The notes beneath the pieces were generated by a model. That model saw only the letters and a list, made by a program, of their open reading frames with translations, made no database searches and was not told the origin of the DNA. A stretch of DNA of 64,000 nucleotides, taken from Pectinophora gossypiella (taxonomy: Eukaryota; Arthropoda; Insecta; Lepidoptera; Gelechiidae). The stretch spans positions 5,559,438 through 5,623,437 of the forward strand of contig NC_065415.1 of NCBI RefSeq assembly GCF_024362695.1. The letters are read 5' to 3'. The position numbers and the translations under genes were made by a program. This document shows, piece after piece, positions 36,201 through 46,573 of this stretch; within the stretch, counting starts at the first letter, position 1, and each line of letters opens with the position of its first letter.

Positions 36201-39200
36201 TCATGTATTTTTTTTTAAATTATTTTCATATCTACACTTTTGCGATAACTCAGAATCATGGTCTGAATCATCCCCCTCAGTATTCGGTACGATGTCACTA
36301 ACACGCTGTATAATGCAAGTATAGAGACAACTCACCCACGCCACATTCCTGAGCACAGACAAGCAAGCCAGGATTAGGGTACGTGACCCCGTCAGTGCCA
36401 CACACAGGATTGTACTCCTTCGTGGCATCACAATGTCGGATACAGTCACTAATCACCATATTAGCCGTCGAACTGCTGCTACAAATTAAAAAAAACATGT
36501 TTTAGTACATACGATAATAATTTCTTGAAATAGTTTAAGGGTGAATTTCAGACATCGAAATTACCGTAATTTCGGTGGCGCAATCAATTATTGAACGCTA
36601 AAGCGAAAATTTATTTTAAATGTTTGCTAATTATATGAAAGTATACATACACATCGGGTTCTGCAGTGGGAGCTATTGGATCGTTGTCGTTCTCGAATGG
36701 AACAGATGGTCTGATTGTTGATATGGAAGAGCAGGGTCCTTCCGAGTGACGGTTGACGTCTAAAATCATAACGGGTAGATTTTATTACTAAGAAGGAATG
36801 AGTATTTATTCGCATAACAATTACAGGAATGGTGTACGAAATACACATACAGAATAGTCAAAAATAAGTTGAACGAAGCTAACCTCAATTATAGAAAGTA
36901 AATGTATTCAACATAAAAATTTAAGTAAGTATGATAAAAAAAAGAATAAAACAGAAAATAATAAAGTTACAAAATCAAGTCAAAAGTAACGCTAAAATTG
37001 TAGGTCACATTACCATCAAATGGAATACAAAATTAATAATGGCCATATAATATTGCAGGATATTGCAAAGAAATCATCAATCACATATTAAAATTTAGTC
37101 TACCACAATCTCTATCAATAAATTCATGAACTGAATAATAACATTTACTTAACAGGAAGGCTTACAACTGTGACTTGAATGTAGTTTTTTATTTCTTATT
37201 TAATTTGTTATCTCTTTAAAACGAACAGGCAGTTTGTTGTATAGGCAAACTTGTTGGTAAGCAACATCAACAAGAACTATGTCTGACTTCGTTTTAAATT
37301 GAGAACGATTTCGTGCGTCACATCCTTCCAAAGAGTACTCAATCGCAACGATCGCGTTTCTACTATTTCATACGTTTGTGAAAAGTAGTCAAAATAACAC
37401 TTATACAACTAGTATACTTAAAATAATGATTACGCTCCGTAGGAGTCTCAATTGCCTCTTTTAAGTAGGTAATATATAATTCAAATATAAATAGGTATAA
37501 CTCACCCACGCCACATTCCTGAGCACAGACAAGTAAGCTAGGATTAGGGTATGTGACTCCGTCAGTGCCGCACACAGGATTGTACTCTTTCGTGGCATCA
37601 CAATGTCCGATACAGTCTCTGATCACCATATTGGCCGTCGAACTGCTACTACAAATTTCAATGAATGTCTTAGTAATGCTATCTAATTTTTTTAAATATT
37701 TTAAGGCTGAATTTTAGACATTGAAATTACAGTAATTTCGGTGGCGCAATCAGTTATTGAACGGTAAAGCGAAAATTTATTTTAAATGTTTGCTAATTAT
37801 ATGAAAGTATACATACACATCAGGTTCCGCAGTGGGAAATACTGGATCGTTGTCATTCTCGAATGGAACAGATGGTCTGATTGTTGATATGGAAGAGCAG
37901 GGTCCTTTCGAAAGCGGGTTGACGTCTAAAATCATAACGGGTGGATTTTATTATTAGTAATATTTCTATAAAATCATTATTAGGCTCCATTGAAGTCTCA
38001 ATGAGGATAAGAACTACCTATTTCTTTCATCAAGTGTCGCTACTGTTGAGTATTCTTAAATTTTGACAGTTCCCTGTACTATTTTAGTGAACAACCATAT
38101 TGTTTTACATTATAATTCTTTGCGCAGCGTTTAACTGCAAATTAAACGCTTATCGCTATCAACCTAGTAGGGTGGATTAAGTCTTTTATTATCTTCTCAG
38201 ACGACGCCCGGAGCCGAGGTTCACACCTGGGCAGTCTGGGCACCCCCAGGCCTGTTGTCTTAAATGTTGTACCGGGTGAAATCCCTCAGCGCTCCCCATG
38301 TGTCCGGCTAAGTAGTTAATGCTATTTGCGGCAAATCTACAATAAGTCACGTTAAAAAAATGCCTCTTTTAAAGACCCACTGAGCTCTATCTGATTTGCA
38401 TGTAAATGTTAAGTTATAAAATAGATATAGCAAATATAATTGAAGTATAGAGACAAAGAACTCACCTATGCCACATCTACGAGCACAGTCTAGCAAGTCA
38501 GAGTTAGGGTATGTGACTCCGTCAGTGCCACACACAGGGTTATACTCCTTCGTGGCATCACAATGTCGGATACAGTCTATAATCACCATGTTGGCCGTCG
38601 AAATGCTACTACAAATGTCAATAAAAATATTTTAGTACATACGATAATAATTATAACTCTATTTTTTAAATAGTTTTGAGGTTGAATTTTAGACATCGAA
38701 ATTACCGTGGTTTCGGTGGCGCAATCATTTATTAAACGGTAAAGCGAAAGTTACCATTAGGTTGCCTTTTTGACGATCGCGTCGTATGAGGCTCTGACTT
38801 GTAGCCAAAACGGTATTTAGAAATACGTGCAAAAAACGCGCGCCAGAAATTACAACAATTCACCCTTAAAAAGTATAGGTAGGTACATTATATGTCACGG
38901 TATACATACACATCGGGCTCATTTGTAAACGTTTCTGTATCTTTTTCCATTTCTAGAGAGGTAGATCTAATTGCAAGCTTACGAGGACACGGTGTTCGTA
39001 TCGATAGTGTGACATCTGGAAAAATAAAGTTAATTTGAGATACATCGAAATCAAAATCCCATGTACCTAACTTATATAGAAGAATTTTACATAAGAATAT
39101 AATTGGTAATTGAATCGCCTGCAGCTGCACCAAATATAACTTACCAACACCACACAACTGCGCACAGGTCAGTTTTCCGATGTTGTTGTATGTCACACCG

Positions 39201-42200
39201 TCAGTGCCACACACAGGGTTGTACTCTTGTGTCACGGGACAGTTGTTGATACAATTTCTTATCAGGATAGGGGACTTCGTAGTCCTACAACACATAGTAA
39301 TAATGACAACATCAATAAAAAAACTAAAGGTCGTAGCAACTGGAATTCCGTGAATATATAATACATACAAAGGAGGTGCCCCTGTAGGCGTTACAGGATC
39401 CACAACCGGAGTTTTCGCTGTCGGTTTAGGACAAGGTTGTCGTCTCACCAATGTCACATCTGAAAACAATAACAGTTTCTTTAAACCTGCGACCGACAAT
39501 AATTTGTGAACACCATCCGTGGAAATCTAGAATTCACACATGACATGTATGTTTAATTTATTTGATTTTTTTATTATTGTAAATTATGGATCATTGTAAT
39601 CTGAAATAAAGCATTTTTTTTTTAAACTATACCAAGTGATGTATTTTAATATAGTCCTTTCTATATAATAAATTGATACAATAAAACAAACATAACTCAC
39701 CAACACCACACCGCTGTGCACAGGTCAGTTTCCCGATGTTATTGTATGTCACACCGTCAGTACCGCACACAGGGTTGTACTCTTGTGTAACGGGACAGTT
39801 GTTGATACAATTTCTTATCACGATAGGGGACTTCGTAGTCCTGTAACACATAGTAAGTATGCCAACATCAATAAAGAAACTAAAGGTCGTACCGACTGTA
39901 ATTCCGTGAATATATAATACATACACAGGAGGCGCTTCTGTAGGCGTCACGGGATCCACAACCGGAGTTTTCGTTGTCGGTTTAGGACAAGGTTGTTGTC
40001 TTAACAGTGTTACATCTGAAAACGATTAACAGTTTTTTTTTAAGACGGCAATTGGCAATAGTTTGTAGATATGATCCATTAGAATCTAGTTGACCGTCAA
40101 CAATTACTGGTCAATCAATATAACATCAACTCGTAAGAAAACAATATAATGGATTATGATGAAATAAGATACATTTTTCTTGTTCTGATTGGTCCTTAAA
40201 AAGATAATTTACAAAATGTTGTATTAAACTGTTGTCATAAAGCAGACAAGACTCACCAACACCACACCGCTGTGCACAGGTCAGTTTACCGATGTTGTTG
40301 TATGTCACACCGTCAGTGCCACACACAGGGTTGTACTCTTGTGTCACGGGACAGTTGTTGATACAATTTCTTATCACAGCAGAAGATTGTGTAGTACTAT
40401 TTCGTAAAGGAAGGACATAATTTGTATTATTTTTGATTTTAAAACTTCTATAAATCAATTGGCATCTTGCGTAATCGGAATAAAATAGATGCAAATACTT
40501 ACGGGCTAGGTGCTGGAGTAGGTGTCGGTTTAGGTGTAGGCATAGGAGTAGGTGTAGGTTTAGGTGGTGGTGTAGGTTTAGGTGGTGGTGTAGGTTTAGG
40601 TGGTGGTGTAGGTTTAGGTGGTGGTGTAGGTTTAGGTGGTGGTGTAGGTTTAGGTAGTGGTGTAGGTTTAGGTGGTGGTGTAGGTTTAGGTGCAGGAGTA
40701 GGTGCAGGTGTAGGCATAGGCTTAGGTGTTGGTGGCTGCGAAGAGCAACGCCCTTGTGACTGCAAACTTACGTCTGCATTGAAGAAACAGTAGGTATATT
40801 ACAAAATAATACTGACTTAAGTAATTATGCGAGATTAATAACTTGGAATTTATGAAAAATAATGGACTAGTGAAATTATAGTCGCTTACCCAGGCCGCAG
40901 TTTTTGACGCAGGTCAGTAATCCAATGTTTTTGTAAGTGACACCGTTGGTGCCACACACAGGCTCATTGTCAGGCATTACCATACAATGGCTGATGCACT
41001 GGTCCACTGAAGTGGACGGCTTCAGATACCTAAAATATGACAATGTCAGTAATTGTTTTCATTCTCAAGGTGACCCGTTCAAAAATATAGCATCTAATCA
41101 AAAATATCTAGCACAGTTTGAAAATAATAGCAAGCATCGTGGAAATTGATAAGTATCTGTCCCTTTCCCTCTATAGGGCCTCTTTTGAGCAAGTGACGGA
41201 TGAAAAATATAACAAAATATGTTTTGTAACGTACAGCTATCAGGTTTCAAAGTGAGCTAGTATCAGTTATCGTATCTGTAGCAATGAAAAGAAAAATGCG
41301 ATGAATAAGTGAGTGCTACAGGGAAGTTTCTTAGGCCCGTTTTTATAGGTAAATAAGTGCAAGCTTGAAACAAAAAAAAATCGCAAAACGAATGATTGAA
41401 CATTAAATAGACGTATTTTATAGTGATCAATATAATGAACCAAACTACAAGAAGATAACGAAATAATACGTAAAATAAAAGTAGGTAACTTAGCAGAAAG
41501 GAGAGCACACTAAAACTGAAAACACATCAGAAATTTTCCAACCCTACGTGCTGTGACAAATTTCAGTTTTATTAGCATTAGCATTAAGTATATAATATTA
41601 CGTATTACAGGTCAGATAAAATCGATATTTGTTTTGTGTATTTCAAAAAAACACCACAAACAAAACAAAACAAACAAAACTAAATTCAACCTTTTGATCG
41701 ATCTGGGTCTGTGATTATAATTCCATACAAAACTGAAAATGTTGACAACGCGTAAGATGCGGAAGACTCAAAAATGAAGCTGCTAAAAGAATAATCAAAT
41801 AAAGGACTTATGCATAAAACTTACTTTCCTCTTATTACTTTGAAAAAGGCGCAAAAATTAACAAAGTACTTAACTTATAATGCTTAATTTTTAATTATAA
41901 ATTAGAGAAATATTTTCTGACTACCTACCTCAACTTTATAGCATGAAATATAAGCAAATTTCGTAAACTGCAGTTCTCAAATGAAACAGTAAATGAATGT
42001 AAAAATGTACTAAATTCTAGCATCGGACCCAAATCCTTACACCGCATTTGATGTTTGTCTCTTCTGCAGCAATTTGTTTGAAGTGCACGCTCCTTGATAC
42101 AACAACTTGACATCTGAAATTAACAAAATAGGATCATTTGAGCCATTATAAAGCTTTAAATAGCCTTTTTATTTGAGCCTTAAGGGAAGATATCGTAGAA

Positions 42201-45200
42201 TTTAATCTTAAGATATTTTGAGAGGATTAGCAATGGTTACGGAGATCGAATCAGAAATAACTGAACTTATTTAAAAACAATCGTTATAGGTTATTATAAC
42301 AGTGATTTATTTGTCCCTTTTTGACTAATATATATTATTCTCTTTTTAGAGCGCGATTTATCCGTAGTCGGATTTTAGTTTTTAAACTTTTAATTTTATT
42401 TATGTTTTTTTATTTATTAAGGTAACGTGCTTCCATTGTACTGTGTGTTTTATTCTAGATTTGAAGATAATTCCTTCAAAAAAATATTGCATAAATACAA
42501 ACAAACCCGCGGGTAATAATAATAATAATGTACATATTTAAAATGTGTAAATTAAGACCTTTCATTTGATACCCAACACAATACCCTTAGAAGACAACAT
42601 TTTTTCGTCCTCAGTTTATGTACTTTGGAGGTCGCCACATTGATTTATCCGCAACGTCGGTTAACCTGTAACACCGGACGCTCAAATCACAGAATCTCTT
42701 CTACTGACACCTCATTTGTTAAATTCTGACAGGTGGTTCAGAAGTTAGATGGTAACAGACGTGCATACAGACATACATAGCGGTCAAACACATAACCCTC
42801 CTTTTTGGTTCGTCACAGTCGGATAATAACACTTATAACCTAACAGAAAAGTAAAATCCGCAAGTGACCCAATTTTGATAGGAAATAAAATACCTAAACT
42901 AAATATATGCCTGCTAACCTTCCAACGACCACGACTGTGTGTCCAGGGACCCGGGAAGGGAAAAGCCCGAAAGATACCTCCTAATATAATATTCCTGGTT
43001 ACGCTTTAAACTTATTATTGTGCCAAGTGCCAGAATTTGGAGATAAAGAGAGTGGTCCTCGTGACCTCAGCGTTGCAGTTCAAAATATTGCGACAACGCA
43101 AATAAATCTACGCCGTACATCTAACTATCAGCAATCTTTATACGTCAAACAATGGAATAACAACGTCGTAATGAGCAGTATTTTTGTCAATTTGTCAGGT
43201 TATACTAATGGACATGAGGTACGTGCTAGTTACGTTTAAAATTTAGGTAAGTATATTGAAGCAACTATGCGATGTAATAATTACACCTAGCAACGCTTCT
43301 CCTGAAATTTCTCGCAGGAATTTTATGAAAACCATAGCAGGAGTTGTGTGTGTCACAACCAGAACATAAAGGTGGTACTTATACAAACATTCCGACGCAT
43401 GTGCCCTGCATGTCATACGCCTTGTTATGTGTTATACATGTGTAGCACATGTCTCGCCTCGAATACAAAGGTGCGTGGCGTGCAGAGCATATGCCTGGCA
43501 ATGTTCGCTTCCGCCTTAACAGGAGTTAAAACACGTAAAACCCGGTCCCACCCGGGTAATTACGGGTTATAGATGTACCTACTCCACTCCAATTTCATCA
43601 GTCGTCCCGTGATCATGGCACTTGCAACAGTGTTGAAATTCCGGGAGTCTCATATCCCTATTAATAACGCGGTAAGGACTCGGTATTATGTGTTTTAATT
43701 AATAACCGCGTAGACCTCAAACAATGTAATAACAGGAGTTGTGTCAATAGCTGATAATAAAGCACCTAAGACAAGGCAAAATGTTAAACCACATTAGCTG
43801 TCAATATGTCCGTAATATCACTTACCAACACCGCAGGTTTGTGCGCACATCAGCCGTTCAGGGTTGGAGTAAGTCACGCTATCAGAGCCGCATAAAGGTT
43901 TCAGCTCTTTCCTCATAGCACACTTGCTAATACATGCCTCGACCTCGGATGCTGTTATCGTGCTAGAACTGGAAAAAAATACATACGATGAACCACTACG
44001 GTATTTCAATTGTAATTTTCAAATCTATAAAGTTAGTCATCACGATCATAATGATCTTTATAGTCAAATAAAAACATTGGGTAATAAAGCAGCTTCTCCT
44101 TTCTTGTAACCCAATATTTTAATTACTGTCCATTACGTACATCCGCCGCACCCTGAGCAAGCTGTTCTCATTTATTTAAAGTAGGTATGAACTATGATTA
44201 ACATCCGAGGCTAATCTACAATACGTCACAACAAAAAATCTGCTAATTCATCTCATGCAAATTCCAAAGGACATGATATTATGTAACAGCCTCCGTGGTC
44301 TTGTGGTTAGACCGTTGGGCTCACAATTTGGAGGTCCGGATTCAATGCCCGATGGGGACATTGTCGAAATCCTTTCGTGAGACTGACCTTTGTTTGGTAA
44401 GGACATCGCAGGCTGAAATCACCTGATTGTCCGAAAAAATAAGATGATTCCGTGCTTCGCAGAGCACGTTAAGCCGTTGGTCCCGGTTATTAGCCGTAAA
44501 AAAACACTTCTATAAACCCGCAGTGAAGCAGCTAGAAGGAAAATAAGGCCACTCGCCGTAAAGAGACTCGCCGTAGCGAGGGTCGCCGTTCGGAAAGTCG
44601 CTGTCAACTCCACAATTCGTAACCCCTCTGTTTGATTGAGGGAAGGCACAGGCCTTGTGGCCTAATTGTGGAGTTCCGGCAGTGAGACATATATATAGTG
44701 TGTGAGTGTTATGTATAGTGAGTGGTATATAGGTTGTTTATGTATGTTATGTGTGTTGGAGCAGCGTGGTGGAGTATGCTCCATACCCCCTCCGATTGAT
44801 TGAGGGGAGGCATGTGCCCAGCAGTGGGACGTATATAGGCTGTTTATGTTATGTATGTTATGATATATAATGTAGGACACTACGAAGACAAGTATTATAT
44901 TATAAATAAAGTACTTATAAAAGAAAAGCACTTACATAATAGTTGAAGGCGTTACAAAATTTGGTATAATTGCACGGGTAACGTACGCTGAGCAACGACC
45001 TCTAGAATGGAATTTGGTACCTGAAAAGACCACATGAGCTCTATAATATTAATGCTTAATTGTTAAGTAAAACAAAATAAAACAGTAACGAACTTCTAGA
45101 GAATAAATCTTACTTTATTTAATGATACTTACTGACTCCGCATATTTGAAAGCAAAGTAGCCACGACGGATTAGGGTAGGTGATGCCATCATTTCCACAT

Positions 45201-46573
45201 ACTGGATCGAACTCAAATGACATTGAATACATACATTGGTGGACGCAGCTCTTTTTCTTACTGCTTGGTTTAGTCCTTTAGAACAAGAAAAATGTGATAT
45301 ATTTTATGTTCTAGTTACTTGGTTTAATAATATACTTATAACCGACCAGCTGCTCGATGGTGTTAATAATTATTTTAAATATGACATTTACCACCTTACT
45401 AATAAAAAACAAACCAGGGATGAACGTGGCTTTAAGTATTTCACAGCCAAGCAATTCCACTGAACGTTGCTGGGCTGTCAAATACTTAAACCCATGTTCA
45501 TCCCTGGTTTATTTTTTATTTGTAAGTTGGCAGGCTAAGCATAACAAGGAATAGGTGTACAATTTAGTGTACTTACAAATAAAAATATACTTACACTGAT
45601 GTAGTATCATCTGTTGCCTCATTATTCTCACGACCATCTTTCGAAACCATCATAGGCGCAATCACAAGTTCGTCATTCGTCAATTTTGAATTATCTAGAA
45701 TGGTATTGTCCATTTTCTTTCTGGTATTATTTTTTTCTGATGCGTTTTTATTCAACATATTATCAACAAGGAAACCGTGAGTGCTGTTTGAAACCGGTTT
45801 CATTGTAATTCGATCAGTCATTTTTAATAAAGACTTTGTTAATATTTGGTTTATCCGTTTAAGTTTTGTTGAAGCAGATGTAGCAGTTGTGGTATTCTTC
45901 TTTTCTGATTTATTACTCTTAAAAACATTCTGATCATGTAAATTGTAACTTTTGTTTGTAATCGGCTTAGACGTAATTAGATTATTCACTTCGGATGCTA
46001 TCCTCGTTAATATTTGGGTAAACTCTTTATCCTTCGATGAACCAGATGTAGCAGTCACGGTTGAAAAATGTGTTTTAGTTTTTTTAACAACTTTACTTGG
46101 TTTAGTTACAACTACTGCATATTGGCGTGTATATTTGCTTGAAGATGCATTATGTATGCCTGTTTGTTGTACAGGAACTGGTGCAGTACGACTTTTAACA
46201 GATGGTGTGCTTGTGTGAGTAGGTAATACTACCTTTGAAGGTTCTGTAGCTTTACTTGATGGACTTGAATGTGATGTACTCGGAATTAAATGACAAAAAC
46301 CTTTTCTCCATCCTCCTTTATATTGGCCATTTTGTAAAGCGTGTCGTTTACATAAACTACGGACAGTTATACCATTTGGATCTATCGCCGAACCATCAAC
46401 TTCTAAATACAAAATCGCTGCAAAATTAAAACAAATATCTATCGAATAATTTGCCTTTACAATTTCTTAAGTCATATTTAAAATTTGATATCTAATGTAG
46501 TTGCCGATATAATTACTCAAATGAAAAAATGCTTACCGATAACCATCAACAATACAGCCCAAAATTTCTCCAT
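27140..46573 (-). CDS. K4: giant secreted inhibitor with 15 Kazal domains
   Basis: Thirty-three exons were found on the minus strand. Signal exon: 46537-46573. N-terminal exon: 45595-46417. Kazal exons: 45133-45275, 43826-43968, 40890-41029, 40257-40396, 39701-39840, 39145-39284, 38466-38608, 37506-37648, 36336-36478, 35130-35272, 34280-34425, 31007-31146, 30440-30579, 29867-30006, 29306-29445. Linker exons: 44936-45020, 42041-42113, 40503-40773, 39925-40015, 39369-39459, 38910-39015, 37817-37925, 36651-36759, 35430-35538, 34511-34586, 33599-33662, 30691-30796, 30122-30227, 29557-29662. Last exons: 28171-28240 and 27140-27174. Every junction keeps frame: Kazal exons enter in phase 2 and leave in phase 1, linkers do the reverse. 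Skipping 28171-28240 gives 1506 residues. Each Kazal exon holds cysteines 1-5 and the next exon supplies cysteine 6. The protein should be a secreted multi-headed serine protease inhibitor; targets are unknown. Transcript structure is inferred from sequence only. Confidence 0.88.
27815..28045 (+). mobile_element. SINE family B pieces, head in plus orientation
   Basis: A tRNA-like head (GGTCTAGTGGTTAGAGCGTT, then GGTTCGATTCCCGG) starts near 27885 and runs on to about 28040. A minus-strand body fragment lies just before it. Position: between the two candidate last exons of K4. Confidence 0.72.
28158..28240 (-). CDS. K4 alternative last exon (read-through form of linker 28171-28240)
   Basis: This exon has a linker-type acceptor, supplies cysteine 6 in RGPCL, and has a possible donor after residue V (GTATGT at 28165-28170). 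No Kazal exon follows it. If the donor is ignored the frame reads five more codons to TAA at 28158-28160, making a natural C-terminus (1522 residues in all). Splicing from its donor to the last exon at 27174 would shift frame and stop quickly. Confidence 0.5.
28300..29015 (+). mobile_element. LINE C-terminal fragment interrupted by another LINE 3' end
   Basis: 28304-28540 encodes the end of an endonuclease/reverse-transcriptase polyprotein, with the characteristic GRAGRRTPRRTYIDQIEDFL and NRRAC segments seen in RTE-like elements; the WFGH segment upstream is lost. The 3' end (about 28956-29015) is separated by a foreign insert (about 28593-28955) that itself ends in (GAATTT)n. The copy at 56.44-56.72 kb lacks that insert. 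It lies in a K4 intron. Confidence 0.7.
29290..31160 (-). repeat. K4 block C: four near-identical Kazal modules at about 567 bp
   Basis: Kazal domains 12-15 (exon starts 31146, 30579, 30006, 29445) have periods 567, 573 and 561 bp. All share C-MRY-C-PVTSEFNPV-C, and linkers share KQIAQGPCLARPPTTP. Exons and introns are nearly identical, indicating very recent duplication or gene conversion. Each intron begins with a remnant of another Kazal exon. Confidence 0.92.
31192..31622. mobile_element. Large palindromic element with about 145-bp arms
   Basis: Arms 31192-31342 and 31478-31622 are almost perfect reverse complements. They include AAAACCGACTTCAAACGCAA outward and AATTCTGAAGCCGGTGCCAAG inward, around a loop of about 135 bp. 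No coding capacity. It lies in the K4 intron between linker 33599 and Kazal domain 12. Confidence 0.85.
31756..31960. repeat. Compound CA/CG microsatellite
   Basis: A long run of CA dinucleotides contains ACGC interruptions and a short CGCGCGCG core. Reading frames across it are artefacts. Confidence 0.95.
32070..33010. repeat. Four tandem units of about 223-255 bp
   Basis: The motif GTATGGCGGCCATCTT starts at 32070, 32293, 32546 and 32801. Each is followed by CGCCATTTTGTTTTT and GACCAAGATTTAAAT. It is a short satellite-like array in a K4 intron. The downstream poly(A) at about 33183-33217 and a GAAGTCGGT near 33252 suggest that the array, the microsatellite and the palindrome may belong to one composite element. 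Confidence 0.8.
33750..34096 (+). mobile_element. SINE family A, full length, with target-site duplication
   Basis: The element (33759-34087) has a tRNA-like head (CTCCGTGGTCAAGTGGTTGA, box B GGTTCGAATCC) and a body with AGGCACGTTAAGCCG and CTTTGGCGGCTCAATAATAA. It ends GATAGAAGA and is flanked by 9-bp repeats ACACAGCAT (33750-33758, 34088-34096). It lies in a K4 intron. Confidence 0.88.
34777..35126 (+). mobile_element. SINE family A beside a K4 splice donor, with target-site duplication
   Basis: The element (34788-35115) is flanked by AGTATGCAACT at 34777-34787 and 35116-35126. The right-hand repeat reaches intron position +4 of the donor of Kazal exon 35130-35272, whose GT lies at 35128-35129. 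The duplication therefore preserved the donor sequence. Confidence 0.88.
35640..35905 (+). mobile_element. Element F, near complete
   Basis: It contains ATTGTAGATTAACCGCAGAT, GGGGAGCGCTGAAGG, GACAACAGGCCTGAGGGTG and the GGGCGTCGTCTGAGAGGA block. It is shared with 61.49-61.71 kb and, on the other strand, 38.14-38.36 kb. Its class is unknown. K4 intron. Confidence 0.7.
35990..36309. mobile_element. MITE family D, rearranged copy
   Basis: It carries the family arms (TTAATATCAAGT, ATTCAGACCATGATTCTGAG complement) and ends TACGATGTCACTAACACGC. The left arm is duplicated or rearranged. It lies just outside a K4 Kazal exon, in the intron. Confidence 0.7.
38140..38355 (-). mobile_element. Element F, minus orientation
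   Basis: Reverse complement of the unit at 35.64-35.91 kb, in the K4 intron between exons 38466-38608 and 37817-37925. Its opposite orientation shows an independent insertion. Confidence 0.68.
39145..40396 (-). repeat. K4 block A: three Kazal modules at a 556-bp period
   Basis: Kazal domains 4-6 (exon starts 40396, 39840, 39284) are spaced by exactly 556 bp. The linkers between them (starts 40015 and 39459) have the same period. All three carry C-INN-C-PVTQEYNPV-C. Linkers read DVTL then QPCPKPT. The introns are also alike, so this is a recent tandem duplication of a whole Kazal plus linker unit. Confidence 0.9.
40548..40690 (-). repeat. Coding minisatellite in K4 linker exon 8 (Pro-rich)
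   Basis: About eight units of 18 bp (GGTGGTGGTGTAGGTTTA on the plus strand) encode a repeated P-T-P-P-P-K linker between Kazal domains 3 and 4. Units with exact 18-bp periodicity are likely to vary in number between individuals. Confidence 0.85.
42535..42860. repeat. Unclassified interspersed repeat
   Basis: The block ACACCTCATTTGTTAAATTC, then GACAGGTGGTT, AACAGACGTGCATAC and CCTCCTTTTTGG, also occurs at 17.55-17.64 kb. It resembles the 3' end of a retroelement, but no coding part was seen. K4 intron. Confidence 0.55.
43630..43730. mobile_element. Half of a MITE family C copy
   Basis: Contains CTCATATCCCTATTAATAAC and a mutated form of the right arm (GCGGTAAGGACTCGGTATTA), followed by the usual flank AATAACCGCGTAGAC. 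The left arm is degraded. Confidence 0.6.
44284..44880 (+). mobile_element. SINE family B, full length but interrupted
   Basis: The tRNA-like head starts near 44284 (CTCCGTGGTCTTGTGGTTAG). The body is continuous to about 44528, and the family B sequence resumes at about 44758 (GGAGCAGCGTGGTGGAG). The roughly 230 bp between are not in other family B copies, nor in the inverted copy of this locus at 23.99 kb. Confidence 0.72.
45595..46417 (-). other. K4 exon 2: Ser/Thr/Lys-rich N-terminal region with an internal repeat
   Basis: This single long exon encodes residues about 13-287. It has a short two-cysteine segment (Cys 35 and 54) and then a Ser/Thr/Pro/Lys-rich stretch. Two consecutive repeats of about 55 residues follow (about 135-190 and 191-246), recognisable by QILT, an I-T-x-K-P segment and a closing SEKKNT or SEKNNT. 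Several N-x-S/T sites suggest glycosylation. No known domain was recognised in the repeats. Confidence 0.75.

Larger units (their letters stand above)
35130..38608 (-). repeat. K4 block B: four Kazal modules with DATKE-type loops
   Basis: Kazal domains 7-10 share C-IRH-C-DATKEYNPV-C (domain 8 has IGH; domain 10 has IRF and DASKE). Linkers share GPCSSISTI and VPFENDNDP. Spacing is about 1.0-1.2 kb because introns differ by inserted repeats (MITE D, element F, SINE A). This block is older than A and C. Confidence 0.88.

Noticed and set aside
40467..40793. Gly/Val repeat frame on the plus strand
   Set aside because: Antisense shadow of the Pro-rich linker exon of K4.
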